Source: RH-AL1 sp965249685 (lineage in GTDB: Bacteria; Pseudomonadota; Alphaproteobacteria; Rhizobiales; Beijerinckiaceae). Taken from it: a stretch of 64,000 nt of DNA. Both the position numbers and the translations under genes were made by a program. The notes under the pieces are model-generated. The model made no database searches. It saw only the letters and a program-made list of their open reading frames with translations, and had not been told where the DNA came from. This document shows, in pieces, positions 34,416 through 44,151 of this stretch. The DNA lies in the NCBI GenBank assembly GCA_965249685.1, contig CBDFMN010000003.1, positions 1,178,001 through 1,242,000 on the forward strand. Reading direction: 5' to 3'. Numbering within the stretch: position 1 is the stretch's first letter; each line of letters begins with the position of its first letter.

Positions 34416-35425
34416 CGCAGAGCGAACCATCCGAGGCTGCGGCCTCCGACCCTGCCGAGCGTCACGGCGCGAAGCCCAAGCTCATAGACCGCTTGCGCGC
34501 CCTGTTCGGCTTGGCCGGCGCCTCCATCCGCGACGACATCCAGGACGCGCTGGAGGACACCTCCTCGCAGGCCGACTTTTCGGCCCAGGAGCGCACGATG
34601 ATGAAGAACGTGCTGGCTCTGCACGAGCTGCGCGTGATCGACGTCATGGTGCCGCGCGCCGACATCTTCGCCGTCGCCCTGGCCATGACGCTCGCCGAAG
34701 TGCTCGCCACCTTCCGCTCGGCCGGCCACTCGCGGCTCCCGGTCCACGGCGAGACGCTCGACGACCCGCGCGGGATGATCCACGTGCGCGACCTCGTCGA
34801 CTACATCGCCGCCGCGGAGGCGCCGCTCGAGCCTGGACCCGCACGGCCGGACGGCGCGCCGGGCGAGAAACTGGTCATGTCGCTCGGCGCGCTCGATCTC
34901 GCGCTTCCCCTCGCGGCCGCCAAGATCCTGCGCCCCGTCCTTTTCGTACCGCCGTCCATGCCCGCCCTCGACCTGCTCGTGAAGATGCAGGCGACGCGCA
35001 CCCACATGGCGCTGGTCATCGACGAGTATGGCGGCACGGACGGACTCGTCTCCATCGAGGACATCGTCGAGATGATCGTCGGCGACATCGAGGACGAGCA
35101 CGACCTCGACGACGGCCCGAAGATCGAGACCAACGCGGACGGCAGCTTCTTCGTCGACGCGCGCGCCGACCTCGAGGAAGTGTCGGATGCGATCGGCGCC
35201 GACCTCGCCGCGATGAGCGAGGCGGAAGACCTCGACACCGTGGGAGGCCTCGTCACCGCGCTCGCCGGCCACGTGCCCGTGCGCGGCGAGATCATCGTCG
35301 AGGGCGGGTTCGAGTTCGAGGTTCTGGATGCCGACCCGCGCAGGCTGAAGCGGCTGAAGATCTATCGCGAGGCGGCGATGCGGACCACGCCCTCGACCTT
35401 GCCGAGCAACGGGGAAGCCGCCTGA
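34412..35425 (+). CDS. CorC/HlyC-type CBS-domain transporter-associated protein
   Basis: 337 residues. Two CBS domains (VIDVMVPRADIFAV, HSRLPVHGETLDDPRGMIHVRDL and LVIDEYGGTDGLVSIEDIVE) are followed by a CorC_HlyC domain (VDARADLEEVSDAIG, GGFEFEVLDADPRRLKRLKI). No membrane domain is present. Members are implicated in Mg2+/Co2+ efflux. Position between ybeY and lnt is conserved. Confidence 0.93.
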   Translation: MTQSEPSEAAASDPAERHGAKPKLIDRLRALFGLAGASIRDDIQDALEDTSSQADFSAQERTMMKNVLALHELRVIDVMVPRADIFAVALAMTLAEVLATFRSAGHSRLPVHGETLDDPRGMIHVRDLVDYIAAAEAPLEPGPARPDGAPGEKLVMSLGALDLALPLAAAKILRPVLFVPPSMPALDLLVKMQATRTHMALVIDEYGGTDGLVSIEDIVEMIVGDIEDEHDLDDGPKIETNADGSFFVDARADLEEVSDAIGADLAAMSEAEDLDTVGGLVTALAGHVPVRGEIIVEGGFEFEVLDADPRRLKRLKIYREAAMRTTPSTLPSNGEAA

Positions 35426-35516
35426 TCCGCCGCCCTCCCCGGCTGAACCCAGCGGCGCGAATCTGTTAAGCCAAAGCTGTGGGCGGGGCGGCGTCCCGCC
35501 TGATCGGGACGCGACG

Positions 35517-37172
35517 ATGCACAGCCTTGCAGACCGGGTCATCCTAGCGAGCGGCTGGACGCGGCGCCTGATCGCACTTATCGCCGGTGCCTGTGGCGCG
35601 CTCGCCATGGCGCCCGTCGACATCGGCCCGGCCTTGATCGTGCCGATGGTCGCCGCCGTATGGCTGCTTGACGGGTCGGCCGCCGGCGGCCGACCGCGAT
35701 GGGTTGGCTGGGGCTCCCTTCGCCTCGCCTTCGGGGCCGGCTGGTGGCTCGGCTTCGGCTATTTCCTCGCCGGCTTCTGGTGGCTGGGCGCCGCGTTCCT
35801 CGTCGATCCGTCGTTCGCCTGGGCCCTCCCTCTCGGCGTTGTCGGACTTCCCGCGCTCCTCGCCCTGTTCCCAGCCCTGGGCTTCGCGATGGCCCGGTTG
35901 CTGTGGTGTCCCGGCGCGGCCCGGATCTTTGCGCTGGCTCTCGGCCTCGGGCTATCGGAATGGCTGCGCGGCAGCATCCTCACCGGCTTCCCGTGGAACG
36001 CCTTCGGCATGGCTCTCGGTGGCACGCTGGTGACCGCACAGGCCGGCGCCATCGTTGGGCTCGACGGGCTGACGATGATGGCGGTCGCCCTCTTCGCCGC
36101 CCCGGCGACGGTGATCGACGCCGACGACGGGCGGCTGCGCTGGATGCCGACGGTCGTGGCCGCGGGCGCGGGCGCTCTTCTCGTCGGCTTCGGTGCGGCG
36201 CGGCTGGCGCAGCCCGGCCCGGGTACCGTGCCCGACGTCGTTATCCGCATCATGCAGCCCGGCCTGCTGCCGGACGACAAGTTCCGGCCCGAAAACAAGG
36301 ACGAGATCCTGGCGCGTTACTTCGCCCTGTCGCGCCGCGACGACGTCGCAAAGGGCGTCAAGCTCGACGACGTCACACTGCTTGTGTGGCCGGAATCAGC
36401 CTTCCCCTTCATTCTCACGCGCGACCCGCAGGCTCTCGCGGCCATCGGCGACATGCTGCCGGCCCGCACGGTCCTCGCCACCGGTGCCGCGCGCGAGGAG
36501 GACGTGGCCGCAACGAGCGCGGAGCCGGCCCACGCCAACTACTACAATGCCATCGAGGTGATCGGGCGCGGCGGTACGCTGCTCGGCAGCTACGACAAGG
36601 TCCATCTTGTACCCTTCGGCGAGTATCTTCCCTTCGACGCCACCCTGCGAAGCCTCGGGCTTCGCCATTTCGTCGCCATCCCAGGCGGGTTTGAAGCCGG
36701 CACGCGACGCCGCGCGCTCCTGATCCCCGGTCTGCCGCCGGCGGCACCGTCGATCTGCTACGAGGCCATTTTCCCGGGCGCCGTCCTGCCGCAGGATGCG
36801 ACCGGCCCCCGTCCGGCCCTGCTGCTCAACGTGACGAACGACGGCTGGTTCGGCCTAACGGCCGGGCCCTACCAGCACCTCGCCCAAGCGCGCCTTCGCA
36901 GCGTCGAGGAAGGGTTGCCCATGGTTCGGGCGGCGGCGACCGGGATCTCTGCCGTCGTCGATCCTTACGGCCGGCTCACGGGCTCGCTCGCACTCGGCAC
37001 CACCGGTATCCTCGACGCGCTTTTGCCCAAACCGATCGAAGCGACCGTCTTCGCGCGCCACCGGTCGCAGGTTCGTCCGGCTATTGCGGCCGCGGCCCTT
37101 CTGGTGCTGCTGTTTCTGGAGGCAAACCGCCGGCTCGGTCTGCGCCGCAGGCGCGGTGAGGCTCGCGGGTGA
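35517..37172 (+). CDS. lnt: apolipoprotein N-acyltransferase
   Basis: 551 residues. Six or so N-terminal membrane segments are followed by a carbon-nitrogen hydrolase domain. The motifs are LVWPESAFPF, KVHLVPFGEYLPF (Glu and Lys region), PSICYEAIFPG (nucleophile Cys) and LLNVTNDGWFG. It adds the third acyl chain to lipoproteins in the inner membrane. ATG 35517 has GGGACG shortly upstream. Confidence 0.96.
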   Translation: MHSLADRVILASGWTRRLIALIAGACGALAMAPVDIGPALIVPMVAAVWLLDGSAAGGRPRWVGWGSLRLAFGAGWWLGFGYFLAGFWWLGAAFLVDPSFAWALPLGVVGLPALLALFPALGFAMARLLWCPGAARIFALALGLGLSEWLRGSILTGFPWNAFGMALGGTLVTAQAGAIVGLDGLTMMAVALFAAPATVIDADDGRLRWMPTVVAAGAGALLVGFGAARLAQPGPGTVPDVVIRIMQPGLLPDDKFRPENKDEILARYFALSRRDDVAKGVKLDDVTLLVWPESAFPFILTRDPQALAAIGDMLPARTVLATGAAREEDVAATSAEPAHANYYNAIEVIGRGGTLLGSYDKVHLVPFGEYLPFDATLRSLGLRHFVAIPGGFEAGTRRRALLIPGLPPAAPSICYEAIFPGAVLPQDATGPRPALLLNVTNDGWFGLTAGPYQHLAQARLRSVEEGLPMVRAAATGISAVVDPYGRLTGSLALGTTGILDALLPKPIEATVFARHRSQVRPAIAAAALLVLLFLEANRRLGLRRRRGEARG

Positions 37173-37266
37173 TTTCGCTGTTGCTTTTGAGTAATCGATC
37201 TGTTGAAAAAGTTTGTAAGCAAGCTGACAACATTTTGCAGTTCATTGTGGACCGAAGGCCAAATCC

Positions 37267-37719
37267 GTGAAGAAGATTCCCAATCCTATCGATAAGCACG
37301 TCGGCAGCCGTGTCCGGATGCGCCGCGTGCTACTCGGCATGAGCCAGGAAAAGCTTGGGGAGGCCTTAAACCTAACCTTTCAGCAGGTGCAGAAGTACGA
37401 GAAGGGCACCAATAGAATCGGCGCAAGCCGTTTGCAGCAGATCTCCAAAAGCCTGAACGTCCCGCCCGCCTATTTTTTCGAGGGCGCGCCTGCCTTCGAT
37501 GCCGCGAGTTCCGACGCCTTCACCCATTCCGCCGCGGCCGAGGCGGGATCGGCCTACGTGGTGGACTTCATCTCGACGATGGAAGGGCTGAACCTTAACC
37601 GCGCCTTCGCCCGCATCAAGGAGCCCAAGGTCCGCAAACGCATCGTCGACCTCGTCCTCGCCATCGCCGGCGATGAAGGAGAGGTCGTGATCGAAGAACC
37701 CGCCGAACCTTCGCGCTAG
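37267..37719 (+). CDS. XRE-family helix-turn-helix regulator
   Basis: 150 residues. The HTH is VGSRVRMRRVLLGMSQEKLG to FQQVQKYEKGTNRIGASRLQ, with a C-terminal helical region (FARIKEPKVRKRIVDLVLAI). This regulator follows lnt in many Hyphomicrobiales, where metK is usually next; here an ECF sigma gene follows. GTG 37267 is the start. Upstream DNA (37190-37266) is AT-rich and likely promoter-bearing. Unrelated in detail to the island XRE proteins. Confidence 0.9.
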   Translation: MKKIPNPIDKHVGSRVRMRRVLLGMSQEKLGEALNLTFQQVQKYEKGTNRIGASRLQQISKSLNVPPAYFFEGAPAFDAASSDAFTHSAAAEAGSAYVVDFISTMEGLNLNRAFARIKEPKVRKRIVDLVLAIAGDEGEVVIEEPAEPSR

Positions 37720-37828
37720 GCTAGACTTTTCCATAACATACGCCGTATCGCATCGGTGCGGGCCGGTCTAAGACAGCGCGGTCGCGCCGACTCGGTCGGC
37801 TTCTCACGTCGTCGCCTCGGGGGATCGT

Positions 37829-38392
37829 TTGCGCGCACCGGACAGGGCTGAATACGAAGACCTGCTGCTCGCCGTGGCGCGGCAGGACCGTAACGCCTTT
37901 CGCGCTCTCTACGACATCGCCTCCCCGAAACTTTACGCGACGATCCTGCGTATCGTTAGGAATAGGCCGGCTGCGGACGAAGTGTTGCAGGACGTGTTCT
38001 TGCGGGTTTGGCAAAAGGCGGGGAGTTTCACGCCCGAAGCTGGACCGGCGCGGGCATGGCTGAACTCGATCGCCCGCAACCGCGCCATCGACGTCCTGCG
38101 GCAGAAAACCTTCGTGCTGGCGGACGGCAGGGGGGGCGACAACGACGTCGCGCTGTACGAACGAATTGCCGAGGACCGCGACCGTGAGGCGGATATGATT
38201 GACAACGCTTCGCTGCGCCATTGCCTCGGCACCCTCGAAGAGCCCGCGCGCCATTGCGTTCTCCTTGCGTATTACGAGGGGTATTCGCGCGAGGAATTGG
38301 CGCAGCGCTACGATCGCCCGGTCAACACCATCAAGACGTGGCTGCACCGCAGTCTCGTGTCGTTGCGCGCCTGTCTGGATGACGCGCCGTGA
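37829..38392 (+). CDS. ECF-type RNA polymerase sigma factor
   Basis: 187 residues from TTG 37829. Region 2 is FRALYDIASPKLYATILRIV and ADEVLQDVFLRVWQKAGSF; region 4 is VLLAYYEGYSREELAQRYDRPVNTIKTWLHRSL. It overlaps its putative anti-sigma by 4 bp. This sigma/anti-sigma arrangement resembles SigK/RskA-type pairs that respond to envelope or oxidative stress. Confidence 0.92.
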   Translation: MRAPDRAEYEDLLLAVARQDRNAFRALYDIASPKLYATILRIVRNRPAADEVLQDVFLRVWQKAGSFTPEAGPARAWLNSIARNRAIDVLRQKTFVLADGRGGDNDVALYERIAEDRDREADMIDNASLRHCLGTLEEPARHCVLLAYYEGYSREELAQRYDRPVNTIKTWLHRSLVSLRACLDDAP

Positions 38393-39108
38393 GCGAGGAC
38401 ATGGAGAACGACGCGGCAGAATACGTCCTGGGAACGCTCCCGATGGCGGAGCGGCTTGCCTTCGCGCAACGGTGCAGCGTGGATCCTGCGGCGCGCGGCG
38501 CGGTCGCGAGTTGGGAACGACGCCTGGAAGGTCTGGCCGCGCGCTTGCCGCCGGTGGTGCCCCCGCGGACCGTGTGGCATGAGGTCGAGAAGGCCATTGG
38601 CAGGAGGGTCGAGGGCGGACCCGACTTGCGGCTCGTTCAAGGTGTGGCGCGGACCGCGGACCTGGTGCCGCAGCTGCGCCGCAGCGCCAGAAGGTGGCGC
38701 GTCGCCACGATCGTCTCCGGCAGCCTTGCAGCGGCCCTCGCGGTCGTCGTCGGTGGCCGTGAGCTCTACCCCCGGCCTCCAGCGGATTCCTATGTGGCGG
38801 CCATCAACCCGGGCGGCGACAAGCCTGCCATGCTGGTGCGCGTCGATCTGCAGACACAGCGCATCACGATCATGCCGGTCGCCGCGCAGGCGCCGGCCGG
38901 CAAGAGCCTGCAACTCTGGTACATCGGCGCCGGCCGACCGCCACGGTCCATGGGCCTCGTGGCCCAGGCGGCGAGTTCGACGCCGCTGCCGGCCGACGTG
39001 CGGGCGGACTCGGCGACGTTCGCCGTCTCGGTCGAGCCGCAAGGCGGCTCCAAGGTGTCCGGTCCCTCCGGCCCGGTGGCTTATTCCGGCCAGCTCATCA
39101 AGGAATAG
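38389..39108 (+). CDS. anti-sigma factor (RskA-type)
   Basis: 239 residues from GTG 38389. A cytosolic anti-sigma part (AAEYVLGTLPMAERLAFAQR), one transmembrane helix (VATIVSGSLAAALAVVVGG) and a periplasmic RskA domain (LVRVDLQTQRITIMPV, GKSLQLWYIGAGRPPRSMGLV, FAVSVEPQGGS) are visible. It would hold the upstream sigma at the membrane. Confidence 0.92.
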   Translation: MSEDMENDAAEYVLGTLPMAERLAFAQRCSVDPAARGAVASWERRLEGLAARLPPVVPPRTVWHEVEKAIGRRVEGGPDLRLVQGVARTADLVPQLRRSARRWRVATIVSGSLAAALAVVVGGRELYPRPPADSYVAAINPGGDKPAMLVRVDLQTQRITIMPVAAQAPAGKSLQLWYIGAGRPPRSMGLVAQAASSTPLPADVRADSATFAVSVEPQGGSKVSGPSGPVAYSGQLIKE

Positions 39109-39203
39109 GTGGCGTGCCGACGGCTTGGCCCGGCTGCGACGGCCGCGCTACCATAGCAGCGGACGGCGCCTCTCTCTAGGCCGCGACCCGCGAGGATTCC
39201 ACG

Positions 39204-40763
39204 ATGGCGGCTCCAGCCGAACACCCGCAGACCAACGCGCCGGAGATGAGCGTCGGCGAATTGTCGGGCGCCTTGAAGCGGACGATCGAGGACCGTTTCG
39301 GATTCGTGCGCGTGCGCGGGGAGATCTCCAACTTTCGCGGTGTCCATTCGTCGGGCCACGCCTACTTCTGCCTGAAGGACGAGAGCGCGCGGATCGATGC
39401 CGTGGTGTGGCGCGGCACGTTCACGCGGCTGAAGACGAAGCCGCAGGAAGGCCTGGAGGTCATCGCCACCGGCAAGATCACCACCTTCCCCGGCAAGTCG
39501 TCCTACCAGATCGTCATCGAGGCGATCGAGCCGGCCGGCGTCGGCGCGCTGATGGCGCTGCTCGACGCGCGCCGCAAGGCGCTTGCGGCGGAGGGGCTGT
39601 TCGACGAGACGCGCAAGCGGCGCCTTCCCTACCTGCCAGCCCTGGTTGGGGTGGTGACGTCTCCCACGGGGGCCGTGATCCGCGACATCCTTCACCGCGT
39701 CACCGATCGTTTCCCCCGTCCCATTCTCGTGTGGCCGGTGCGGGTGCAGGGCGAGACGGCGGCCGCCGAGGTGGCAGCGGCGATCCACGGCTTCAACGCG
39801 CTGCCGGTCTCCGGTCCGCTGCGCCGGCCGGACGTGCTCATCGTGGCGCGCGGCGGTGGCTCCCTGGAAGATCTCTGGGCCTTCAACGAGGAGGTGGTGG
39901 TGCGCGCCGCCGCCGCGAGCGCGATCCCGCTCATCGCCGCGATCGGCCACGAGACGGATTGGACGCTGATCGACCATGTCGCCGACCTGCGCGCGCCGAC
40001 GCCCTCGGGCGCCGCCGAAAAGGTCGTCCCGGTGCGCTCCGACCTGCTGGCCAGCCACCTCGACCTCGGGCGGCGGCACCGGGCGGCCGCGTTTCGACTG
40101 CTGGAGCGGCAACGGAGCGATTGGCGCGGCCTATGCCGCGTCCTCGCCTCCGGCGACGCGCTCACGGCCGTGCCGCGTCAGCGCATCGACCGCGCCGAGA
40201 CGCGGCTGTGCGGCGCCGTGGCCACGAACCGCGACGCGCGGCGCCTGGAGTTGGCGCGGCTCTCCAACCGACTGGCGCAGCAGGCCCCTCGCACCCGGCT
40301 GGCGCGGGCCGACCATCACCTGAAGGCCCAGGAGCAGCGCATGAGGCACTGCCTCGCCGTTGCCGAGGAGCGCCGGACGCGTCGCCTCGCGCAGGGCGCG
40401 CAGCGGCTGGCTACCGTCTTCGTGAACCTTGATCGTGACCGGGGCCGCGCCCGCGCGCGGTTCGATGGGGGCGTCGGCGCGATGGGCCGAAGCTGGGTCG
40501 TGGCGCTGCAGCGCCGCCACGCTGGCCTCGAGCGCTGCGGCAAGCTGCTGGGGACGCTCGGCTACAAACAGGTGCTGTCGCGCGGGTTTGCCCTCGTGCG
40601 CGACGCGGACGGCCATCCCTGCCGCTCGGCGCCCGACCTGCCGGCGGCGACTGCCCTCGACATCGAGTTCGCCGATGGTCATATAAAAGTCTTGACGACC
40701 GATGGGGCTCCGCCCAAACGATCCCGCTTGCCGCGCAAGGTCGAGCAGGCTTCGCTGTTCTAA
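39204..40763 (+). CDS. xseA: exodeoxyribonuclease VII large subunit
   Basis: 519 residues. OB-fold N-terminus (FGFVRVRGEISNFRGVHSSGHAYFCLKDE split over two strands), then the nuclease domain GVVTSPTGAVIRDIL, VLIVARGGGSLEDLWAFNEE and AAIGHETDWTLIDHVADLRAPTP. A long helical region follows and the C-terminus reads YKQVLSRGFALVRD. It forms ExoVII with XseB (8476-8742). Confidence 0.96.
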   Translation: MAAPAEHPQTNAPEMSVGELSGALKRTIEDRFGFVRVRGEISNFRGVHSSGHAYFCLKDESARIDAVVWRGTFTRLKTKPQEGLEVIATGKITTFPGKSSYQIVIEAIEPAGVGALMALLDARRKALAAEGLFDETRKRRLPYLPALVGVVTSPTGAVIRDILHRVTDRFPRPILVWPVRVQGETAAAEVAAAIHGFNALPVSGPLRRPDVLIVARGGGSLEDLWAFNEEVVVRAAAASAIPLIAAIGHETDWTLIDHVADLRAPTPSGAAEKVVPVRSDLLASHLDLGRRHRAAAFRLLERQRSDWRGLCRVLASGDALTAVPRQRIDRAETRLCGAVATNRDARRLELARLSNRLAQQAPRTRLARADHHLKAQEQRMRHCLAVAEERRTRRLAQGAQRLATVFVNLDRDRGRARARFDGGVGAMGRSWVVALQRRHAGLERCGKLLGTLGYKQVLSRGFALVRDADGHPCRSAPDLPAATALDIEFADGHIKVLTTDGAPPKRSRLPRKVEQASLF

Positions 40764-40799
40764 GGACCCCGATGCCGCTTTCCGCGCTTTGAGCAGACC

Positions 40800-41018
40800 A
40801 TGAACCGTATGGACCGACGTCCAACCTCCGCCGGCGAAGCGACCGTCGATTACCTCGACGGCGAGTTCCGCGTCAGCCGCGCCGGAGCCTTCGTGCTCTG
40901 CGCCGTCACCGGCGTGCCGATCCCGCTGGAAGAACTACGGTACTGGAACGTGGATCTGCAGGAGGCTTACGCGAGCCCCGCCGCCAAGCTGGAACGACTT
41001 GGCTTCAAGAAACCGTAG
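40800..41018 (+). CDS. DUF2093 family protein
   Basis: 72 residues. VDYLDGEFRVSRAGAFVLC followed by VTGVPIPLEELRYWNVDLQEAY is the whole DUF2093 family pattern. It follows xseA by 36 bp, a conserved neighbour in Hyphomicrobiales. Function unknown. Confidence 0.9.
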   Translation: MNRMDRRPTSAGEATVDYLDGEFRVSRAGAFVLCAVTGVPIPLEELRYWNVDLQEAYASPAAKLERLGFKKP

Positions 41019-41032
41019 AGGCTTCTCTTCGG

Positions 41033-41263
41033 TCATGAAGCCGGGTCGAGCAGGCGATGCAGGTGGGCGATGAAATAGCGCATGTTGGCGTTATCAACGC
41101 TTGCCTGCGCCTTGGTGCGCCAAGCGGCATAGGCGCTGGCGTAGTCGGGATAGAGGCCGACCACATCGACTTGGCTGAGGTCGCGGAACCGCGTTGAATC
41201 GAGCGCCTCGAGTTCTCCGCCGAAGACGAGATGGATCAGTTGCTTGCCGGGCTGGTCGGTCAT
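41033..41263 (-). CDS. DUF4170-like protein
   Basis: 76 residues. HLVFGGELEALDSTRFRDLS followed by VDVVGLYPDYASAYAAWRTKAQ and YFIAHLHRLLDP matches DUF4170, small proteins of unknown function next to inositol monophosphatase genes in Hyphomicrobiales, as here. Confidence 0.88.
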   Translation of the reverse strand: MTDQPGKQLIHLVFGGELEALDSTRFRDLSQVDVVGLYPDYASAYAAWRTKAQASVDNANMRYFIAHLHRLLDPAS

Positions 41264-41297
41264 CGGGGCACTCGTGCGAGACGATGGAGGACCGCCG

Positions 41298-42125
41298 TCA
41301 GGACGCCAAGGCCTTCGCCTGTTCGACGGCGGCCAGGAAGGCGGGTTGCAAGCGCCGAGCCGTCGCGGTCAGGATGCCGTGTCGCGTGCTCGGTCGGTTA
41401 TAGATCAAAGGCCTGCCGTCGCGGCTCGCCAGCAGGCCGCCGGCTTCCTGCAGCACGAGGTCGGCCGCGGCCAGGTCCCAATCGTTCGCATTCTGCGTGA
41501 CGAAGCAGCAATCGTAGCAGCCGGACGCGACATTGGTGATGCGCAGCGCCAACGACGGGATCTTCGGGCGGTAGTCGAGGTCAAGGCCGCCTTGGCGTAG
41601 GACGTCGGTCATGTTGACGGGAACGGAGAGCCGCATGTCCGGCCGCAGGGTCGCCGCGTCTTTCACGGCCAGCCGGACGCCGTTGAGGGCCGCGCCCTGC
41701 CCCGCAGAGGCCGTGAACGTCTCGGCATTGGCCGGCGCATGGACTGTCGCCAGGATTGGACGCCCGGCCTCGACGAGAGCGACGGCGATGCACCAGTTGC
41801 GGTCCCCGCGCGCGAAGCCACGGGTACCGTCGATGGGATCGACGATGATCACCCGCTCGGTGCCGAGGCGCGAGGTGTCGTCGACGCTCTCTTCCGACAA
41901 CCAGGCGGCGCCGGGCCAGAGGGCCTGGAGTTGCACCTGGAGAAAAGCGTTGACCGCATAGTCGGCTTCCGTCACCGGCGAGCCGTCGCCCTTCCAATCG
42001 ACCTGGGCATACGTGGCATCACCCGGCCTGAAGTACCGCAGGGCGATCTCGCCCGCCTCAAAGACGATCGCCTGGAGGCGATCGAGCGTTTCGAGATCGT
42101 GCGGGGACAAGGCCAATCGCAGCAC
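41298..42125 (-). CDS. inositol monophosphatase family protein (CysQ-like)
   Basis: 275 residues from GTG 42125. Metal-binding motifs are present: WLSEESVDD, IVDPIDGTRGFARG and NDWDLAAADLVLQEAGG. The family covers inositol monophosphatases, histidinol phosphatases and 3'(2'),5'-bisphosphate nucleotidases; the WCIAVALVEAG context fits the CysQ branch in this order. The start is uncertain as no strong ribosome site is seen. Confidence 0.88.
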   Translation of the reverse strand: MLRLALSPHDLETLDRLQAIVFEAGEIALRYFRPGDATYAQVDWKGDGSPVTEADYAVNAFLQVQLQALWPGAAWLSEESVDDTSRLGTERVIIVDPIDGTRGFARGDRNWCIAVALVEAGRPILATVHAPANAETFTASAGQGAALNGVRLAVKDAATLRPDMRLSVPVNMTDVLRQGGLDLDYRPKIPSLALRITNVASGCYDCCFVTQNANDWDLAAADLVLQEAGGLLASRDGRPLIYNRPSTRHGILTATARRLQPAFLAAVEQAKALAS

Positions 42126-42196
42126 CGTCGTTCGGGGGAGGACGGTTGTGGGATAGTCGTCGTCGGCGTCGGCTTCAAGCGGCGCAGGACCACAAA

Positions 42197-42607
42197 TTAC
42201 GATTTCGCCGCCAGCGCCATCACACCCGCCTGGGCGACGAGCCCGTCTTGCGACGACAAGACGCCGGAGACGCCGATCGCGCCGACGAAATGACCCTCGT
42301 GGACGAGGGGGAGGCCGCCCTCCACACTCGTCGCGCCGGGCAACGACAGCATCGCCAGGCGTCCGTCGGCGACCACCTTCTCCAGCGCCGCCGATGGCCG
42401 CTTGAACAGGATGGCCGTGCGGGCCTTCTCCTGCGCCACGACGCACGAGGCCTTCTGCGTCCCATCCATCCGCTCGAGGTAGACGAGGTGGCCCCCATCG
42501 TCGACGACGGCGATCACAACGGGCCAGCCGTTGCGCTCCGCCTCGGCGCGCGCGCCGTCCGCCACGCGTTTCGCATCGGCCAGGGAGAGAACGAAGCAGG
42601 GTAGCAA
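42197..42607 (-). CDS. GlcG/HbpS-type heme-binding family protein
   Basis: 136 residues from TTG 42607, which has GGAGG 7 nt upstream. SLADAKRVADGARAEAERNGW, VIAVVDDGGHLVYLERMDG, KARTAILFKRPS and the C-terminal GAIGVSGVLSSQDGLVAQAG mark the GlcG/HbpS fold. Members bind heme or cobalamin or have unknown roles. Confidence 0.9.
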   Translation of the reverse strand: MLPCFVLSLADAKRVADGARAEAERNGWPVVIAVVDDGGHLVYLERMDGTQKASCVVAQEKARTAILFKRPSAALEKVVADGRLAMLSLPGATSVEGGLPLVHEGHFVGAIGVSGVLSSQDGLVAQAGVMALAAKS

Positions 42608-42835
42608 GGGAATACCTCCGGCCGGCGCCGAACGCCTCCGCAGCAGTCTGCGGGCGCCCTTTCGAGAGATCAAGCGGCTCGAGGCAATGCTTCGAATTTT
42701 ATCGTTTCCACTTCGATGCGAGCAAGCATGGCTTGGGAAAAGCGTGCGTTTACAGGCCGTTCACCGCATCGCTTAGGCAAATGCGGGCAGGCGGGCGGTC
42801 AAGGTGTTCCGACGCAAAGCGGAGACCAGCCGGCC

Positions 42836-43300
42836 ATGACCGACCTCGCCCCGGACCATTTCACCATCGCGCCCTACGCCTACGACGCGCGCGCCGACCG
42901 GCGCCAGCGAAGCGTCCACATGAGCATGACGCGGGTGTCGATCGAGCGCGTCGTCAAAGGCGTCAAGATGGCGATCGCCGTACCGGTCTCGGCCTACGGC
43001 GCCGTCACCATCCGGGTCATCGCACCGAGCGGCGCCGCCACGTTGACGCTCTCGCACGCCAATGACCGCGACTTCGACGTGGCGCTGGCCTCCGGCCGGA
43101 TGGAAGACGTCGCGGTGGCCGCCAAGGCCTGGAGCACGGTGCTGGACAAGACGATCGCGGTGGAAGCCGGCGTCAGCATCCTGCCGGCGCAGCCCCGGAC
43201 GGCGAAGCCGGTCAAGCCGCCGCACGTGCGGACGATGGGCGACATCGGGCGCATGGTCACCCGCTTTGCGGGCGAACGCGAGATCATCGCGCGGACTTGA
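42836..43300 (+). CDS. hypothetical protein, possibly DUF6101
   Basis: 154 residues without signal peptide or membrane helix. VHMSMTRVSIERVVKGVKM, IAVPVSAYGAVTIRVI and HANDRDFDVALAS suggest a small beta-rich domain. It resembles an uncharacterised family restricted to Hyphomicrobiales (DUF6101 is my best recollection). It stands between divergent and convergent genes. Function unknown. Confidence 0.7.
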   Translation: MTDLAPDHFTIAPYAYDARADRRQRSVHMSMTRVSIERVVKGVKMAIAVPVSAYGAVTIRVIAPSGAATLTLSHANDRDFDVALASGRMEDVAVAAKAWSTVLDKTIAVEAGVSILPAQPRTAKPVKPPHVRTMGDIGRMVTRFAGEREIIART

Positions 43301-43309
43301 GGACAACGC

Positions 43310-44086
43310 CTAAGGCAGGACCGCGAAGCCGAGGCCGTCCAGGATCCGTGTCGCCTGGCTGGACCGCAGATAGGCGACGAACGCGGCGGCGTCGGGGCTC
43401 CTCGACGCCTTCGACAGCGCGACCGCGTAGCGGACGGCCGGGTAGGTGGAAACCGGAAAGGTGTCGACGACCCTGACCTTCGTGTCCGCCCTGGCGCTGG
43501 CCGCGAAGACGATGCCGAACCGTGCGCCGCCCTGCCCGACCATCCCCAGGGTCGAGGCCTCGTCCGGGCCCCGCACGAGCTTCGGCTGCACGGCATTCCA
43601 GGCCTTCAGCGTCTCCAAGGCCGCTTGGCCGTGATGGCCCGCCGGGCAGGTGGCCGGCGCGCACAGCGCCAGCCTGCCGTCGCCGACCGCGGCGGCGAGG
43701 TTGAAGCCGCTCGCGATCCGCAGGATCACGGGCGCACCCGCCGGGGCGACGAGCACCAGATCGTTGCCGATGATGGGACGCCGCGTGCCTGGCGCGATGA
43801 GGCCGGCCTTGGCGAGCGCATCCATCTCCTTGGGATCGTCCGACAGGACGATATCGACCGGCGCGCCTCCGGCCCTGCGGGCCGCCAGGACACCCGAAGG
43901 CCCATAGACAAAGGTGACGGCCCTGCCGCCTTTGGCGACCCATGCGGCGGCGATGGCGTCGAGAGCCGGCTTCAGGCTCTCGACCGCCATGACCACCGGT
44001 CCAGCGGGTTGGGCCGAGAGCGGCGGCGCGAGGCCGGCGCCGAGGGTCGCCACCACCGCGAGCACCCACCCGAACCTGACCGTCAT
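43310..44086 (-). CDS. ModA-like periplasmic substrate-binding protein
   Basis: 258 residues with a signal peptide (VLAVVATLGAGLAPPLSAQ). The mature protein follows the molybdate-binding ModA layout: AVESLKPALDAIAAAWVAKGG, VDIVLSDDPKEMDALAKAG, NDLVLVAPAG and GIVFAASARAD before YAVALSKAS. Ligand may be an oxyanion; no modBC genes are adjacent, so it could be an orphan receptor. Confidence 0.82.
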   Translation of the reverse strand: MTVRFGWVLAVVATLGAGLAPPLSAQPAGPVVMAVESLKPALDAIAAAWVAKGGRAVTFVYGPSGVLAARRAGGAPVDIVLSDDPKEMDALAKAGLIAPGTRRPIIGNDLVLVAPAGAPVILRIASGFNLAAAVGDGRLALCAPATCPAGHHGQAALETLKAWNAVQPKLVRGPDEASTLGMVGQGGARFGIVFAASARADTKVRVVDTFPVSTYPAVRYAVALSKASRSPDAAAFVAYLRSSQATRILDGLGFAVLP

Positions 44087-44151
44087 GACCGAAGCTCCCG
44101 GAACGCGCGCCCTGCCCGTATACAGGTTCCAGGCCGCGCGCGGGAACGCGG